64,000 nucleotides of DNA from JAKRSE01 sp943369295. Its GTDB lineage: Bacteria > Armatimonadota > Fimbriimonadia > Fimbriimonadales > Fimbriimonadaceae. The position numbers and the translations under genes are program-made. The DNA lies in assembly GCA_943369295.1 (NCBI GenBank), contig CALRMU020000003.1, positions 310,001 through 374,000 of the forward strand, given 5' to 3'. Shown piece by piece: positions 50,280-59,410 of the stretch (its first letter is position 1; each line of letters opens with the position of its first letter). Under the pieces are notes generated by a model, which saw only the letters and a program-made list of their open reading frames with translations, was not told where the DNA came from and did not search any database.

Positions 50280-50968
50280 GGGGTCTGCCTCGATGCTTCA
50301 TTTTGGGTCTGCCAGACCCTGCCCCCGAAGTCTTTGAGCTGCCTGCCGAGGAAAAGGATAAGTTCCGAAAGGTTCTTCGACTGGCAACTGGCGACCCCAT
50401 CGCGGTCGTTACGGGCGATGGCCGTCTTCTAGTGTGTGAACTGGATGGGATCAGTGCTGTCCTTAAAGAGACCCTCAGGCCCGAAACAGAGCCGAAGCTC
50501 CACTTGACTCTTGGCCTCGGGCTTCCTCGACCAGAGAAGCTTGAGGAATCGATCAGGATGGCGACGGAGATAGGTGTCTCGCGTTTCCTGATTTATCCCA
50601 CGGATCGCAGCGTCGTTCGCTGGGACGAAAGCAAGCGAGAGAATAGACTCAAGAGGCTGAGAACGATTGTTCGAGAAGCGGCTGAAGTCAGCTACCGCAT
50701 GCACCTCCCGACAGTAGCCTTTCACAGCAGTCTGAACAAGGTTCTGGAGCTCTGCCCTGACGCCTATGCCATGAGCGAAAGGGAAGTCGCTTCACTCGGC
50801 GTGCCAGAAGGTGTCAGCGAACTGACCCTCTTGATTGGTCCCGAAGGAGGCTGGTCTCCCAAGGAGATTGAGCTCTTCAAAGGGCGGGAAATCACAATGG
50901 GGCCGCGAGTTATGAGAGTCGATACGGCTGTCGCCGCTACGGCGGCATTAGCTCTGCTGGGTCCATAG
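50252..50968 (+). CDS. rsmE: 16S rRNA (uracil-1498-N3)-methyltransferase
   Basis: 238 residues from ATG 50252 inside the prmA 3' end. SPOUT-fold protein: N-terminal PUA-like part (EKDKFRKVLRLATGDPIAVVTGDGRL), LGLPRPEKLEESIRMATEIGVSRF, REAAEVSYRMHLP and the SAM-binding knot LTLLIGPEGGWSPKEIELF with MGPRVMRVDTAVAATAALAL. It methylates U1498 of 16S rRNA. Confidence 0.95.
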   Translation: MDQRPLPPVRGLPRCFILGLPDPAPEVFELPAEEKDKFRKVLRLATGDPIAVVTGDGRLLVCELDGISAVLKETLRPETEPKLHLTLGLGLPRPEKLEESIRMATEIGVSRFLIYPTDRSVVRWDESKRENRLKRLRTIVREAAEVSYRMHLPTVAFHSSLNKVLELCPDAYAMSEREVASLGVPEGVSELTLLIGPEGGWSPKEIELFKGREITMGPRVMRVDTAVAATAALALLGP

Positions 50969-50992
50969 CAGGGCAGAGTGTAGACTCCCCCT

Positions 50993-51718
50993 GTGCAGAG
51001 AGTGGATGGCCGAAGGCCAGATGAATTGAGGCCAGTAACCATGGAGCGGGGCGTTGCAAAGTTCGCCGAAGGCTCCTGCTTGATCAAAATGGGTGACACC
51101 CACATGCTCGTCACCGCAACGGTTGACGAAGGAGTCCCCCGCTTTTTGAAGGGATCTGGCCAGGGATGGGTGACGGCAGAATATGCAATGCTCCCCCGAT
51201 CAGGTCGGCAGAGAAATCAGCGAGATGCCAACCGAGGTCCCAATGGACGAAGCCTTGAAATTCAAAGGCTTATCGGCAGATGCCTGCGAAGTGTCGTGGA
51301 CATGAAGGCTCTGGGTGAGAGAACCATCACTATCGACTGCGATGCGATCATGGCTGACGGGGGCACAAGAACGGCATCGATCACCGCGGCTTATGTGGCC
51401 ATGCAGGATGCTATCACCTACATGATGTCGAAGAGGATGGTCAAAACCAACCCCCTGCAGGATCATCTGGCTGCCATCGGTGTCGGAATTGTCGGTAATG
51501 CCGAACTGCTGGATCTTTGCTACGAAGAGGATTCACGAGCAGCGACCGACATGAACATCGTCATGACGGGCAGCGGCAAGTTCGTGGAGATTCAAGGCAC
51601 GGCCGAGGGTGACCCCTTCTCTGGAGAAAACCTTTTGAGCATGCTAAAGCTCGGCCATAAGGGCATTAAAGAACTGATCGAGATGCAGAAGCAGGCTCTC
51701 AGCCAGCCACTTCCTTAA
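50993..51718 (+). CDS. rph: Ribonuclease PH
   Basis: 241 residues from GTG 50993, chosen because MQRVDGRRPDELRPV is exactly the family N-terminus. Phosphorolytic 3'-5' exoribonuclease that trims tRNA 3' ends. Conserved: RSGRQRNQRDANRGPNGRSLEIQRLIGRCLR, IDCDAIMADGGTRTASITAAYVAM and EIQGTAEGDPFS. About 25 bases after rsmE, probably same transcript. Confidence 0.96.
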   Translation: MQRVDGRRPDELRPVTMERGVAKFAEGSCLIKMGDTHMLVTATVDEGVPRFLKGSGQGWVTAEYAMLPRSGRQRNQRDANRGPNGRSLEIQRLIGRCLRSVVDMKALGERTITIDCDAIMADGGTRTASITAAYVAMQDAITYMMSKRMVKTNPLQDHLAAIGVGIVGNAELLDLCYEEDSRAATDMNIVMTGSGKFVEIQGTAEGDPFSGENLLSMLKLGHKGIKELIEMQKQALSQPLP

Positions 51719-51755
51719 GCAAAAAAGTTGTGTTCCATCTGCTAAGCTCTAGTGG

Positions 51756-52205
51756 ATGGAATTCTCCCCCAAGTTTGAGGAAACTGATTCTTTCGAGGCC
51801 ATTGGCTACACCTGGCGTGGATCTGACAACAGTGAAATTCCTCCGCTTTGGGGGCACTTCGACGACAAACTCGGTGACCTCGTTGAGCAGTCCCCTAGTC
51901 TTGCCTCGTTTGGCATCTGCCGCGACATGGACGAATCTGGCGCCTTCAGCTACATGGTCGGAATCGAGAAAACCGACGCAATGAACATTGCTGATGGCCT
52001 TGAAGTTTGGGTCGTACCGGGCGGACGTTGGGCTGTCTTCACGACTCCTCTTTCAAGCATCCATGCCTGCTACCACCACATCATGGGCACATGGTCAAAG
52101 GATTCTGGAGTTGTGATGCGGGATGGTCCGACCCTAGAGAGGTATCCGGCCGATTTTAACGGCAGCCCCGAGGACCGATTAGAGATCCTTGTTCCGGTTG
52201 GCTAG
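51756..52205 (+). CDS. GyrI-like small-molecule-binding protein
   Basis: 149 residues. The fold of AraC-type effector-binding/GyrI domains: PLWGHFDDKLGD, FGICRDMDESGAFSYMVGIEK, LEVWVVPGGRWAVFTTPLSSI and a C-terminal ERYPADFN...DRLEILVPV. No DNA-binding domain. Likely binds a hydrophobic ligand or inhibits a partner enzyme; not determined. It overlaps the convergent GH18 gene stop by four bases. Confidence 0.8.
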   Translation: MEFSPKFEETDSFEAIGYTWRGSDNSEIPPLWGHFDDKLGDLVEQSPSLASFGICRDMDESGAFSYMVGIEKTDAMNIADGLEVWVVPGGRWAVFTTPLSSIHACYHHIMGTWSKDSGVVMRDGPTLERYPADFNGSPEDRLEILVPVG

Positions 52206-53353
52206 GATGGTTTCTTAACGCTTGTCGACTTTTTGGCTGGCAGTTTGTTTGCCGATTTTGCCGACTTGCTTGGTTTTGCTGTCGGCGAAACCTGAGGTGA
52301 CTTGGAAGACTTTGTCGAGCGAGAAGGCTTGTTGGCCTTCTCGCCTTTTCCTGACTGCCTGCTTGTCGCAGGAGCTGGCTTTGGCTCTGGTCTTAGCTGG
52401 GTCGCTGTCATGGGGCGAGCCGCAGTGAGGATCTGCCTGAGCATCGAATTCTCTGGGATGGAAGAATCCTGTCCGATCTCCCAGGCAAAAAGTCCACCGA
52501 GGTTCAGCTCCCTTGCAAGACTGACCTTGTTCTTCAAGGTTTCTCGACCGTTGAAGAAGTACCCGCCTGCCTCGTCGACTTCCGGCTTAGGATTGAATTG
52601 GCGAATAATCTCGGCAATTCCAAGTGCCTGACCCTGACCCCTCTCGGTGATCTTGCGTCCGTACAGAGGCACGCCCAAGTGGAGCTTCCAAGCAGGTGCT
52701 CCTTTTTTGATGAGGAACTCGGCGTCGCGCTTGGCCTGCTCAAAAGTTGAATGTCGGCCCTCGTAGTCATAGGAGACTAGGTGAATACGGTCGACGTCCT
52801 TCCAGATTGATTTGGGCAGTTCCAGCCAGCTCGGCACTGTCGTGCTGACGAACTTCTTCTTCGGCTCAAAGTGGGCTTTAGCTTCGGCGATCAAGGCAGC
52901 GTAGTCAGCCTGCTCTTTGGCGTTCTTAGGGTGCTCCCAGTCAAAGTCCACCCCGTCAAAGCCTTCTTTGGTGACAAAGAAAGAAAGTTCTGAGATGAAA
53001 TTTCTGCGGAATTCTGGATTCGCGGCTGTGGCAGCAAAGCCAGAGCTGCGCCCCCATCCACCGACGGTCAGCCAAAGCCTAAACTTCTGAGATGCCTTTG
53101 CCCTTCTGATTCCATCAAGAGCAGAGGACGAGAGATCGATAAGATCAACTTCGCCTTTCGCTGTAGGCTGGACTGAAAAAACGATGAGATCGGTAAGGCC
53201 CTCAGAACGAGCTGGTGTGTATTGAGGAAAACGCCATGCAGGAAGCACTCCCGCTACGTTCAAGGCACGCACTGCCGACCCTGAACGCGGCAGCTCAGTG
53301 GCTGTGCGCTGTGGGACCCCAAGGGTCCAGGCGAGGACGGCAGACAAAATCAT
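52202..53353 (-). CDS. Secreted GH18-family chitinase-like enzyme
   Basis: 383 residues. A signal-like N-terminus (MILSAVLAWTLGVPQRTA), then a GH18 barrel: LWLTVGGWGRSSGFAATAAN, the catalytic EGFDGVDFDWEHP with D-x-x-D-x-D-x-E, VSTTVPSW, HLVSYDYEG and GLFAWEIGQDS. The last 45-50 residues are a Lys/Ser/Pro-rich low-complexity tail (SKSPQVSPTAKPSKSAK), which may bind anionic cell-wall polymers. Chitin or peptidoglycan are possible substrates. Confidence 0.9.
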   Translation of the reverse strand: MILSAVLAWTLGVPQRTATELPRSGSAVRALNVAGVLPAWRFPQYTPARSEGLTDLIVFSVQPTAKGEVDLIDLSSSALDGIRRAKASQKFRLWLTVGGWGRSSGFAATAANPEFRRNFISELSFFVTKEGFDGVDFDWEHPKNAKEQADYAALIAEAKAHFEPKKKFVSTTVPSWLELPKSIWKDVDRIHLVSYDYEGRHSTFEQAKRDAEFLIKKGAPAWKLHLGVPLYGRKITERGQGQALGIAEIIRQFNPKPEVDEAGGYFFNGRETLKNKVSLARELNLGGLFAWEIGQDSSIPENSMLRQILTAARPMTATQLRPEPKPAPATSRQSGKGEKANKPSRSTKSSKSPQVSPTAKPSKSAKSANKLPAKKSTSVKKPS

Positions 53354-53426
53354 CCTTGATCTCCAGACGGATTTAGCACCCTAAAGGGTGCAAAGAAGAC
53401 ATCCGTGCCTTCTCTGCATCATTGTA

Positions 53427-54179
53427 TCAGGTTCCGGTTACTTCGACGAAGAAGTCCTTGAAGAGTTTCCAAGACCGCCTGTCAGCCTCACCGTTGTAGT
53501 CCCTTCCGCCCGGCTTGGTGAAAGAGTGAGCAGTGAGATTGAAGACAACAACCTCGCTCTGGAGCTTGGCGTTTCGGCATTCATCAAGAAAAGCATTAAA
53601 CTGATCGCGTGGAACCACAGGATCGTTTGCTGCATGAAAGACTAACACACGCCCCTTCACAGTCCCCTCAGTCGCAGGAAGAGGAGTGGATAGGCCGCCA
53701 TGGAATGAAACTGTTCCGACAAGGTTTGCCCCCGAACGTGCAAGTTCCAAGGCTGCTGCTCCTCCAAAACAGTAACCCATGATGATGACCTTGCTCGGAT
53801 CGACCGAATCCAGCTTGATTCCCGCATCGTAAGCGGCCTGGAGTCTGCCCCTGAACAGAGCTCGATCTGCATAAAACTTCCCGGCGAACTGGCCGTTCTC
53901 GGCTAGGGTCTTGGGGCGAGTTTCTTTTCCGTAAACGTCAACGGCAAGTGCGACAGCATCAAGCTCGACTGCAGTCTGCCTGGCTCGACCAATCTCGTAG
54001 GCGTCGACTCCATCCCAGTCATGGACAATGAGGACCAAGGGCCGCTTGGCCGTAGTATGAGGGGTTACAAGGTGTCCCTGCATTGTCTCCGAACCGTGCT
54101 TGTACTCAAAAGGGCCATCAGAAGCGATTCCTTTGGCGAGGGGCGCGGCAAGAAGAGATGCGAAGAGAAGGCTTGTCAT
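53427..54179 (-). CDS. Dienelactone hydrolase family protein
   Basis: 250 residues, with a likely signal peptide (MTSLLFASLLAAPLAKGIA). Alpha/beta hydrolase: VLIVHDWDGVDAYEI, the nucleophile elbow IMGYCFGGAAALELARSG with Cys as in dienelactone hydrolase, a later Asp in VFHAANDPVVP and a His in VVFNLTAHSFTKPG. The Cys-Asp-His triad is complete. Substrate is likely a lactone or ester. Its start overlaps the upstream gene by ATGA. Confidence 0.88.
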   Translation of the reverse strand: MTSLLFASLLAAPLAKGIASDGPFEYKHGSETMQGHLVTPHTTAKRPLVLIVHDWDGVDAYEIGRARQTAVELDAVALAVDVYGKETRPKTLAENGQFAGKFYADRALFRGRLQAAYDAGIKLDSVDPSKVIIMGYCFGGAAALELARSGANLVGTVSFHGGLSTPLPATEGTVKGRVLVFHAANDPVVPRDQFNAFLDECRNAKLQSEVVVFNLTAHSFTKPGGRDYNGEADRRSWKLFKDFFVEVTGT

Positions 54180-54613
54180 GAGATGTAATCAGGAAACTGA
54201 AGGTCGTTTAGCGTAGCAAGAAGGTTGGATTCAAGCCGGTCAACATCTTGGGGTGCCAGCAGAAGGCTGACCTCCTCTAAGAGCTTCGAGCCGACAGCCG
54301 CCCTGATCATGATGGACCGATCAGATTCCATTCCGTCCCACATGAGGCGGTTTGAGGCGAGATTAAGCTGAGCCCATTCGCACCGTGCCTCCATGTACCA
54401 AATGGCCAGGACTTCATAAAGTTCCTCCTGGGCAGTTGGTGTGCTGAGGGCAAGGGCATAGGTTGAGAGATTTTCCAACTGCCGAGACAGGTGGCGTCTT
54501 GCTCTCTCTAGGTCGGCCTGTAAGACCGTGGGCTCGGTTCTCACTGCATCGCTGATCTGTTGCTCCAGGTCAAACGCAGAAAGAACCCCCTGAAGCCGTT
54601 GGCTCAAGGACAT
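54176..54613 (-). CDS. Hypothetical helical protein
   Basis: 145 residues, predicted mostly helical (DLEQQISDAVRTEPTVLQADLERARRHLSRQL; TAQEELYEVLAIWYMEARCEWAQLN). No family recognised. Upstream partner of the dienelactone hydrolase in a two-gene operon, coupled by a four-base overlap. Confidence 0.65.
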   Translation of the reverse strand: MSLSQRLQGVLSAFDLEQQISDAVRTEPTVLQADLERARRHLSRQLENLSTYALALSTPTAQEELYEVLAIWYMEARCEWAQLNLASNRLMWDGMESDRSIMIRAAVGSKLLEEVSLLLAPQDVDRLESNLLATLNDLQFPDYIS

Positions 54614-54684
54614 CTTTCAGTACTACGAGAGAAGTTTGCGTTTTGACTCACTTCGACCCCTATTAGACAGGGCATCTTTCGGAT

Positions 54685-57357
54685 ATGCTTGATCCTAGTC
54701 TTATGTCTAAAGCTCCTGACCGTCTTGTCACCAGCGACGATCTCAAGCGGCTGAAGTGGCGATGCATCGGCCCCGCCCTCATGTCGGGCCGAGTAGCCTG
54801 CATGGCCTTTGAACCCAACAACTCGAAGTGTTTTTACGTCGGATTCGCTTCAGGGGGCCTGTGGCGAACCGAAAACCGCGGTGTCACCTTCTCACCTCTC
54901 TTCGATGACCAAGTGACTTCCAGCATCGGCAGCGTTCAATCCTGCGATGCCGGCTCTGAATGGTCTGGCTGGACCAAAGAAGAAAAGAAGGAGAAATCGA
55001 AGAAAGAGTTGGAGAAAGCTGGCAAAGGCAAAATTGTCTGGGTCGGAACCGGTGAAGGCAACGGTCGAAACTCCTCCTCATGGGGTCACGGCGTCTACCG
55101 AAGCACAGACCGAGGATCTTCTTGGACTCACTGCGGTCTTGAGGCCACCCACGATATCCCGAGCCTGGCTGCCCACCCGACTAACCCCGAAGTCTGCTAT
55201 GTCGCCGCTTTGGGCCACCTTTGGGGAGAGAATCCCGAGAGAGGGGTCTACAAGACCGAAGACGGAGGAAAAACTTGGAAGCCAGTTCTTCAGGTCGACT
55301 CGCAGACCGGCTCTGTGCAGGTGATGATTGACCCCAAGAACCCTGAAACGGTCTATGCGGCCCTTTATGCACGCCGCCGCTGGGCATGGGGATTTGAAGG
55401 AATTTCTGATAAAGGTGGACTCTTTAAGAGCACCGATGGCGGCGCAACCTGGAAGAAGCTGACAAAAGGGCTGCCAACACGAGCCGGAAGGATCGGATTT
55501 GACATCTTCCCTGGAGATTCAAAGATCATCATTGCTACCGTACAGAGCGACGAGGGCGGCACGATCTCTATCCGAGACGACCGCAGCAAGTCCGGCGGCG
55601 TCTTCCGAAGCGAAGATGGAGGCGAGACCTGGACTCGATTGAGTCAGAGAACACCTCGAGCCTTCTACTTCTCAACTATCAAGTTCGACCCCAAGGATCA
55701 CCAGAGAATCTATCAGTTGGGCTGGTATGTGGAGGTCAGCGATGACGGAGGCAAGACTTTCCGCACAGGCTTCGGCATGAAGATGCACGTTGACATGCAC
55801 GCCTTCTTGGTTGATCCAGAAGACACAGATCATGTGATCAACGGCAGCGATGGCGGGGTTTATCAGAGCTTTGATCGTGGCAAGACCTGGCAGTTCCTCA
55901 ACACCATGGCGGTGGGACAGTTCTACAACGTTGCTCTCGACAACAGCGAACCCTACCGCGTGATGGGTGGTCTGCAGGATAACGGCACATGGCTGGGCAT
56001 CAGCAGCGGCACCAAGGTTGCCGACAAGGATGACGGCGATGACACCAAGACAGGCATCACCAATGCTGACTGGCACCACATTTTGGGCGGCGATGGATTC
56101 CATGCCGACTTTGATCGAGAAGACCCCGACATTCTTTATGCTGAGTGGCAGGGAGGCAACCTCTGTCAGATCAACCTCAAAACTGGAATCAAACAGAGAC
56201 TGACTCCAGAGCCGATGGAAGGCCAAAGGCGCTTTAGGTTCAACTGGAACAGCCCCTTCTTTGTCTCTCACCACGATCCCAAGTCCATCTATCTTGCTGG
56301 AAATCACGTGTTCAAGGTGGCCACTAGGGGGGGAACATGGCAGAGAATCAGTGGTGACTTGACTCGGGATGACCAAATCAAGTCCGATACGACAGGTTCC
56401 GCGGCTGAAACCTACGGCACGGTGGTGACCTTGGCTGAATCTGAAGTTAAGAAGGGCATCCTCTGGGCAGGTTCAGATGATGGATTGATTCATCTGACTC
56501 AGGATGGGGGCAAGACTTGGGTCAATGTCACTCCAGAAAATCTGGTCAAAGAGAGGTACGTCAGCCGAATTGAGGCCAGCCACACCGAAGCTGGCACCTG
56601 CTACGCTTCCATTGATGGCCATCGATCTGACGACATGGACCCCTGCGTCTTGATGACAAAGGATTCCGGAAAGACTTGGACAGACATCACCTCAGACCTG
56701 CCAAAGGGCTGGAGCGTGAAGGTGGTACGTGAAGACAGGTGGAACCCAGAGGTTCTTTATGTCGGCACGGAGAACTCTGTTCACATGTCATTGAATCGAG
56801 GTGGATCTTGGATCAAGATCAATGGCAAGTCTCTACCCACCACCCCGGTCGATGACATTCAGCAGCATCCTGTCACCCGGGACATTGTTTTGGGAACCCA
56901 TGGCCGCAGCATTTGGGTCTTGGATGACGCCAGCATGATGGCGGAAATTGGGAAGGCTGCCGACGCTGACTTCCATGCCTTTGATATTCTGCCAGCCAAG
57001 CCGAAGCACTTCTTGAATTACGGTGGTCTCTGGACTGATCAGATCTTTAGAGCCGAGAACAGACCGATGGGAGCTGTTATCAACTATTGGCTAAAAGAGT
57101 ACACGGGCGATGAAGTGAAGATCTCGATCGAAAATGAGAAGGGTCTTGAAATCGCTTCGCTGACTGGAACCGGCCACAAGGGACTCAACCGCGCGGTTTG
57201 GAATCTTCAGCCGAAGGAAGAGCAGACACTGCCTGATGACGGAAGGGATATCATGTTCCAGCCATTCCTTGTTTCAGCAGGGACCTACAAGGTTAAGCTG
57301 ACCTGCGGAAAGCTGAAGTCTGAGAAGACGGTAACCGTACTTCCTCAGGAAGGCTGA
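54685..57357 (+). CDS. Large Asp-box (BNR/sortilin-like) beta-propeller protein
   Basis: 890 residues from ATG 54685; ATG 54703 is an alternative. About nine Asp-box hairpins (S-x-D-x-G-x-T-W) are visible: YRSTDRGSSWTHC, YKTEDGGKTWKPV, FKSTDGGATWKKL, FRSEDGGETWTRL, YQSFDRGKTWQFL, LTQDGGKTWVNV, MTKDSGKTWTDI and others, giving one or two beta-propellers. The C-terminal 130 residues look like a beta-sandwich. The family occurs in uncharacterised surface or secreted proteins; no signal peptide is evident here. Convergent with the next gene, stops overlapping by 13 bases. Confidence 0.85.
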   Translation: MLDPSLMSKAPDRLVTSDDLKRLKWRCIGPALMSGRVACMAFEPNNSKCFYVGFASGGLWRTENRGVTFSPLFDDQVTSSIGSVQSCDAGSEWSGWTKEEKKEKSKKELEKAGKGKIVWVGTGEGNGRNSSSWGHGVYRSTDRGSSWTHCGLEATHDIPSLAAHPTNPEVCYVAALGHLWGENPERGVYKTEDGGKTWKPVLQVDSQTGSVQVMIDPKNPETVYAALYARRRWAWGFEGISDKGGLFKSTDGGATWKKLTKGLPTRAGRIGFDIFPGDSKIIIATVQSDEGGTISIRDDRSKSGGVFRSEDGGETWTRLSQRTPRAFYFSTIKFDPKDHQRIYQLGWYVEVSDDGGKTFRTGFGMKMHVDMHAFLVDPEDTDHVINGSDGGVYQSFDRGKTWQFLNTMAVGQFYNVALDNSEPYRVMGGLQDNGTWLGISSGTKVADKDDGDDTKTGITNADWHHILGGDGFHADFDREDPDILYAEWQGGNLCQINLKTGIKQRLTPEPMEGQRRFRFNWNSPFFVSHHDPKSIYLAGNHVFKVATRGGTWQRISGDLTRDDQIKSDTTGSAAETYGTVVTLAESEVKKGILWAGSDDGLIHLTQDGGKTWVNVTPENLVKERYVSRIEASHTEAGTCYASIDGHRSDDMDPCVLMTKDSGKTWTDITSDLPKGWSVKVVREDRWNPEVLYVGTENSVHMSLNRGGSWIKINGKSLPTTPVDDIQQHPVTRDIVLGTHGRSIWVLDDASMMAEIGKAADADFHAFDILPAKPKHFLNYGGLWTDQIFRAENRPMGAVINYWLKEYTGDEVKISIENEKGLEIASLTGTGHKGLNRAVWNLQPKEEQTLPDDGRDIMFQPFLVSAGTYKVKLTCGKLKSEKTVTVLPQEG

Positions 57358-58229
57358 GTCGGCCTTAAGGGAGGAGACTTCGAAGGCTGACTCCTTCGAG
57401 GTCTCCTCCAGATCAAGGCAGCAGTTCCACAGATCAATGCGCTGGCGACTCCGCCCGTCAAAGCGAGAACAACCGCCCGTTTCGTGTTGTTCCTGAAATC
57501 CCTCTGGATTGACTTGTCAACCGTCGCATAGGCGAACTTGGCTTCTTTGAAATAGGCAGGAAAGTGGGCCGCTGGAAGAACGGGAGTGTCCTTGGCGGCG
57601 GGTTCTCTTGTGAAGATAAGATAGGCCGTACTTGTTGTTGGTCCTTCTGAGAGAGACAGCAGGTATCTATTGTCTGGCGCCTTGTAAAGCTTGGTGGCAT
57701 TTACTGACTGACTGACAGGAATTGTCACTGCGACTTTAGTTTCGTTGGGAATCTGCTGGACAAGCAGGCTGACCAGACCCATGATTGATACCCAGCCTGC
57801 AAAGTTGAGAAGACGACCAAAGGTGAGGGCGTAGCCATTTCGGGCTCCCTGAACTCCTAACCAAGTCGACCAAGCAGTAAAGCCTAGGCAGAGGGCCAGT
57901 ATAGCTGCGTGGCTAAGGGCGCCTGAAATGAAGCTGTAAAAGAAAAAGGAGGCGAGCAGGCCTATGCCTGTGGCGAGAATGTTTAACTTTCTGCCCGGAG
58001 AGTTGATCGAAGCATAGGGTCTTGCGATTTCGGCGGGGGAGCCCAAAGCAGCAATGGCAGCAGCCTCTGCTTCAACCTCGCTTAGGCCCATTTCTAACAA
58101 CTGGGCACGCCGCTCTTCAATATGGAGTTCTAGCTCCTGCCGAATCAGCTCGGATTCGGCAGGCAGAACATAGTCCCTCAATTCGATTGCCAGTTCATCA
58201 AAGAACTGCTGATTGAGGGAAGATTTCAT
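57345..58229 (-). CDS. HAAS/permease-prefix-domain membrane protein
   Basis: 294 residues. The N-terminal cytoplasmic helical domain (ESELIRQELELHIEERRAQLLEMGLSEVEAEAAAIAALGSPAEIARPY) is the HAAS/DUF1700-like module found next to PadR regulators. Then about three membrane helices (about 82-105, 108-130, 138-160), an extracytoplasmic part and a last helix (about 250-272) with a basic Pro-rich tail. Its start overlaps the padR stop. It is probably controlled by, and may act with, the PadR protein; role unknown. Confidence 0.82.
   Translation of the reverse strand: MKSSLNQQFFDELAIELRDYVLPAESELIRQELELHIEERRAQLLEMGLSEVEAEAAAIAALGSPAEIARPYASINSPGRKLNILATGIGLLASFFFYSFISGALSHAAILALCLGFTAWSTWLGVQGARNGYALTFGRLLNFAGWVSIMGLVSLLVQQIPNETKVAVTIPVSQSVNATKLYKAPDNRYLLSLSEGPTTSTAYLIFTREPAAKDTPVLPAAHFPAYFKEAKFAYATVDKSIQRDFRNNTKRAVVLALTGGVASALICGTAALIWRRPRRSQPSKSPPLRPTQPS
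57370..57409. terminator. Long hairpin at the convergent gene ends
   Basis: A 17-bp stem with one G-T pair and a 6-nt loop (arms begin GGAGGAGAC and end GTCTCCTCC). It lies just after the Asp-box gene stop and inside the last codons of the membrane-protein gene. No T-run follows, so it may work as an RNA stabiliser or as a factor-dependent terminator. Confidence 0.6.
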
Positions 58230-58561
58230 CAGCCCTTCTGCTGATCAGCGATGTTTAGAAGGCGGCCCATGAGGTCAACGAAGCTTGTCCACTCCTTGCG
58301 GCGAGTTTCAAGTCGAGTGGCACCTTCTTCAGTCAGGTTGTAAATTCTCTTTGCAGGGCGACCCGGATCGGTCCAAACCCATTCACCGGCGATGCAGTTG
58401 TCGGTTTCGAGTTTGCGAAGAGCGGGGTAGAGACGTCCTTCACCGACAGAAAGAAGTTCAGGATCAAGGGCATTGAGACGCTGACAGATCTCGTAGCCAT
58501 GGGCAGAGCCGGACTTCAGACTGGCGAGAATAAGAGTCTCCAAATCACTTCGAAAAGCCAT
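58229..58561 (-). CDS. PadR-family transcriptional regulator
   Basis: 110 residues from ATG 58561 (MAFRSDLETLILASL), the standard PadR start; an upstream in-frame extension of 41 codons crosses the promoter and operator candidate. Winged helix: SGSAHGYEICQRLNALDPELLSVGEGRLYPALRKLETDNCI (shown in pieces: SGSAHGYEI; GEGRLYPALRKLE) and DPGRPAKRIYNLTEEG. It likely represses its own operon and responds to a small ligand. Confidence 0.92.
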   Translation of the reverse strand: MAFRSDLETLILASLKSGSAHGYEICQRLNALDPELLSVGEGRLYPALRKLETDNCIAGEWVWTDPGRPAKRIYNLTEEGATRLETRRKEWTSFVDLMGRLLNIADQQKG

Positions 58562-58644
58562 GAGTAAATGATACATCATAGGGAAAGGTAGGAAAGCAAT
58601 GTCCCAGCGATTTTTTTTCTCGGATTTATCGCTCTTGACCCATG

Positions 58645-58658
58645 TAAGCATATGCTTA
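58645..58658. promoter_or_regulatory. 14-bp palindrome in the padR upstream region
   Basis: TAAGCATATGCTTA is a perfect palindrome 84 bases upstream of the padR start and 59 bases upstream of the divergent cytochrome start. An operator for the PadR dimer is a natural guess. Confidence 0.45.
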
Positions 58659-58716
58659 ATTGTACTGCTGTAGTCAGCTGCCAAGGGTCGAGGGCAAAAA
58701 GTCGTACAATTGCCTT

Positions 58717-59340
58717 ATGAGGTTCGGAATTCTGCCGATCTTGGCCGCAGGAGTTTTTGCCGCTGCCTGTGCGCTCAGCCCTTCAGATGACACGAAAGAA
58801 AAGGAATCTCAGCCAGTTGGCCTGGCAATTCTGGATTACCACGCTTTGCATTGTGAAAAGTGTCATGGCGCTGAAGGTGAGCTCCACAACTTAGGATGGA
58901 CAAAAACAAAAACTGAAGATGAGCTTCTTGACATCCTCTTTCAGATGGTCACTTCATACTCCGGTCAGCCACGAATGACTCCTCTGCACGAGCAGGCTTT
59001 CGCTTCAATGCACCGAGCCAATGGTCAGCAGGAGCCGTGGGGGAGCTTGATAGAAATCAAAACTGGCAGCCTGGTTTTTGAATCTGTCAAGGATGCCAAG
59101 CTTGAAGCCGAACTCTTAGGAAGCAGTTTGAAGGTTGAAAAGACAGAGGCCGAAGTTAAGGGCCTCGCAAGAAAGATGCTTCGTTGGGTTGCCACTCTGC
59201 CAGAAGGGTCTGACTGGCGTCAAGTCAAAGTGACTTTGACACAAGGTGAAGGGGAGAAGCAGAAGAAAGTTTCCTGGCTGCTTAAAGAATCCTCTTTCTC
59301 TCATTGGAAAAAGCTTCCGGCTACAGGCGGCAAAGACTGA
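58717..59340 (+). CDS. c-type cytochrome-like lipoprotein
   Basis: 207 residues from ATG 58717 (an in-frame extension upstream overlaps the palindromic promoter region). The N-terminus is an export signal ending in a lipobox-like FAAAC (Cys18). One haem-binding motif CEKCH at residues 46-50 follows, then a possible distal Met in RMTPLHEQAFASMH. The C-terminal half is charged and not recognised. Single-haem electron carrier anchored outside the cytoplasmic membrane is the inference. Confidence 0.78.
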   Translation: MRFGILPILAAGVFAAACALSPSDDTKEKESQPVGLAILDYHALHCEKCHGAEGELHNLGWTKTKTEDELLDILFQMVTSYSGQPRMTPLHEQAFASMHRANGQQEPWGSLIEIKTGSLVFESVKDAKLEAELLGSSLKVEKTEAEVKGLARKMLRWVATLPEGSDWRQVKVTLTQGEGEKQKKVSWLLKESSFSHWKKLPATGGKD

Positions 59341-59358
59341 AGCTCAAGACAAAAAGAA

Positions 59359-59391
59359 AAAGAGCCTTCTCCTACTAAGGGAAGGCTCTTT
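59359..59391. terminator. Bidirectional terminator between cytochrome and metalloprotease genes
   Basis: Perfect 11-bp arms AAAGAGCCTTC / GAAGGCTCTTT with an 11-nt loop; TGTTTTGCC follows on the plus strand and an A-rich tract precedes it, giving T-runs in both directions. Confidence 0.9.
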
Positions 59392-59410
59392 GTTTTGCCC
59401 CAAAAGGTGT

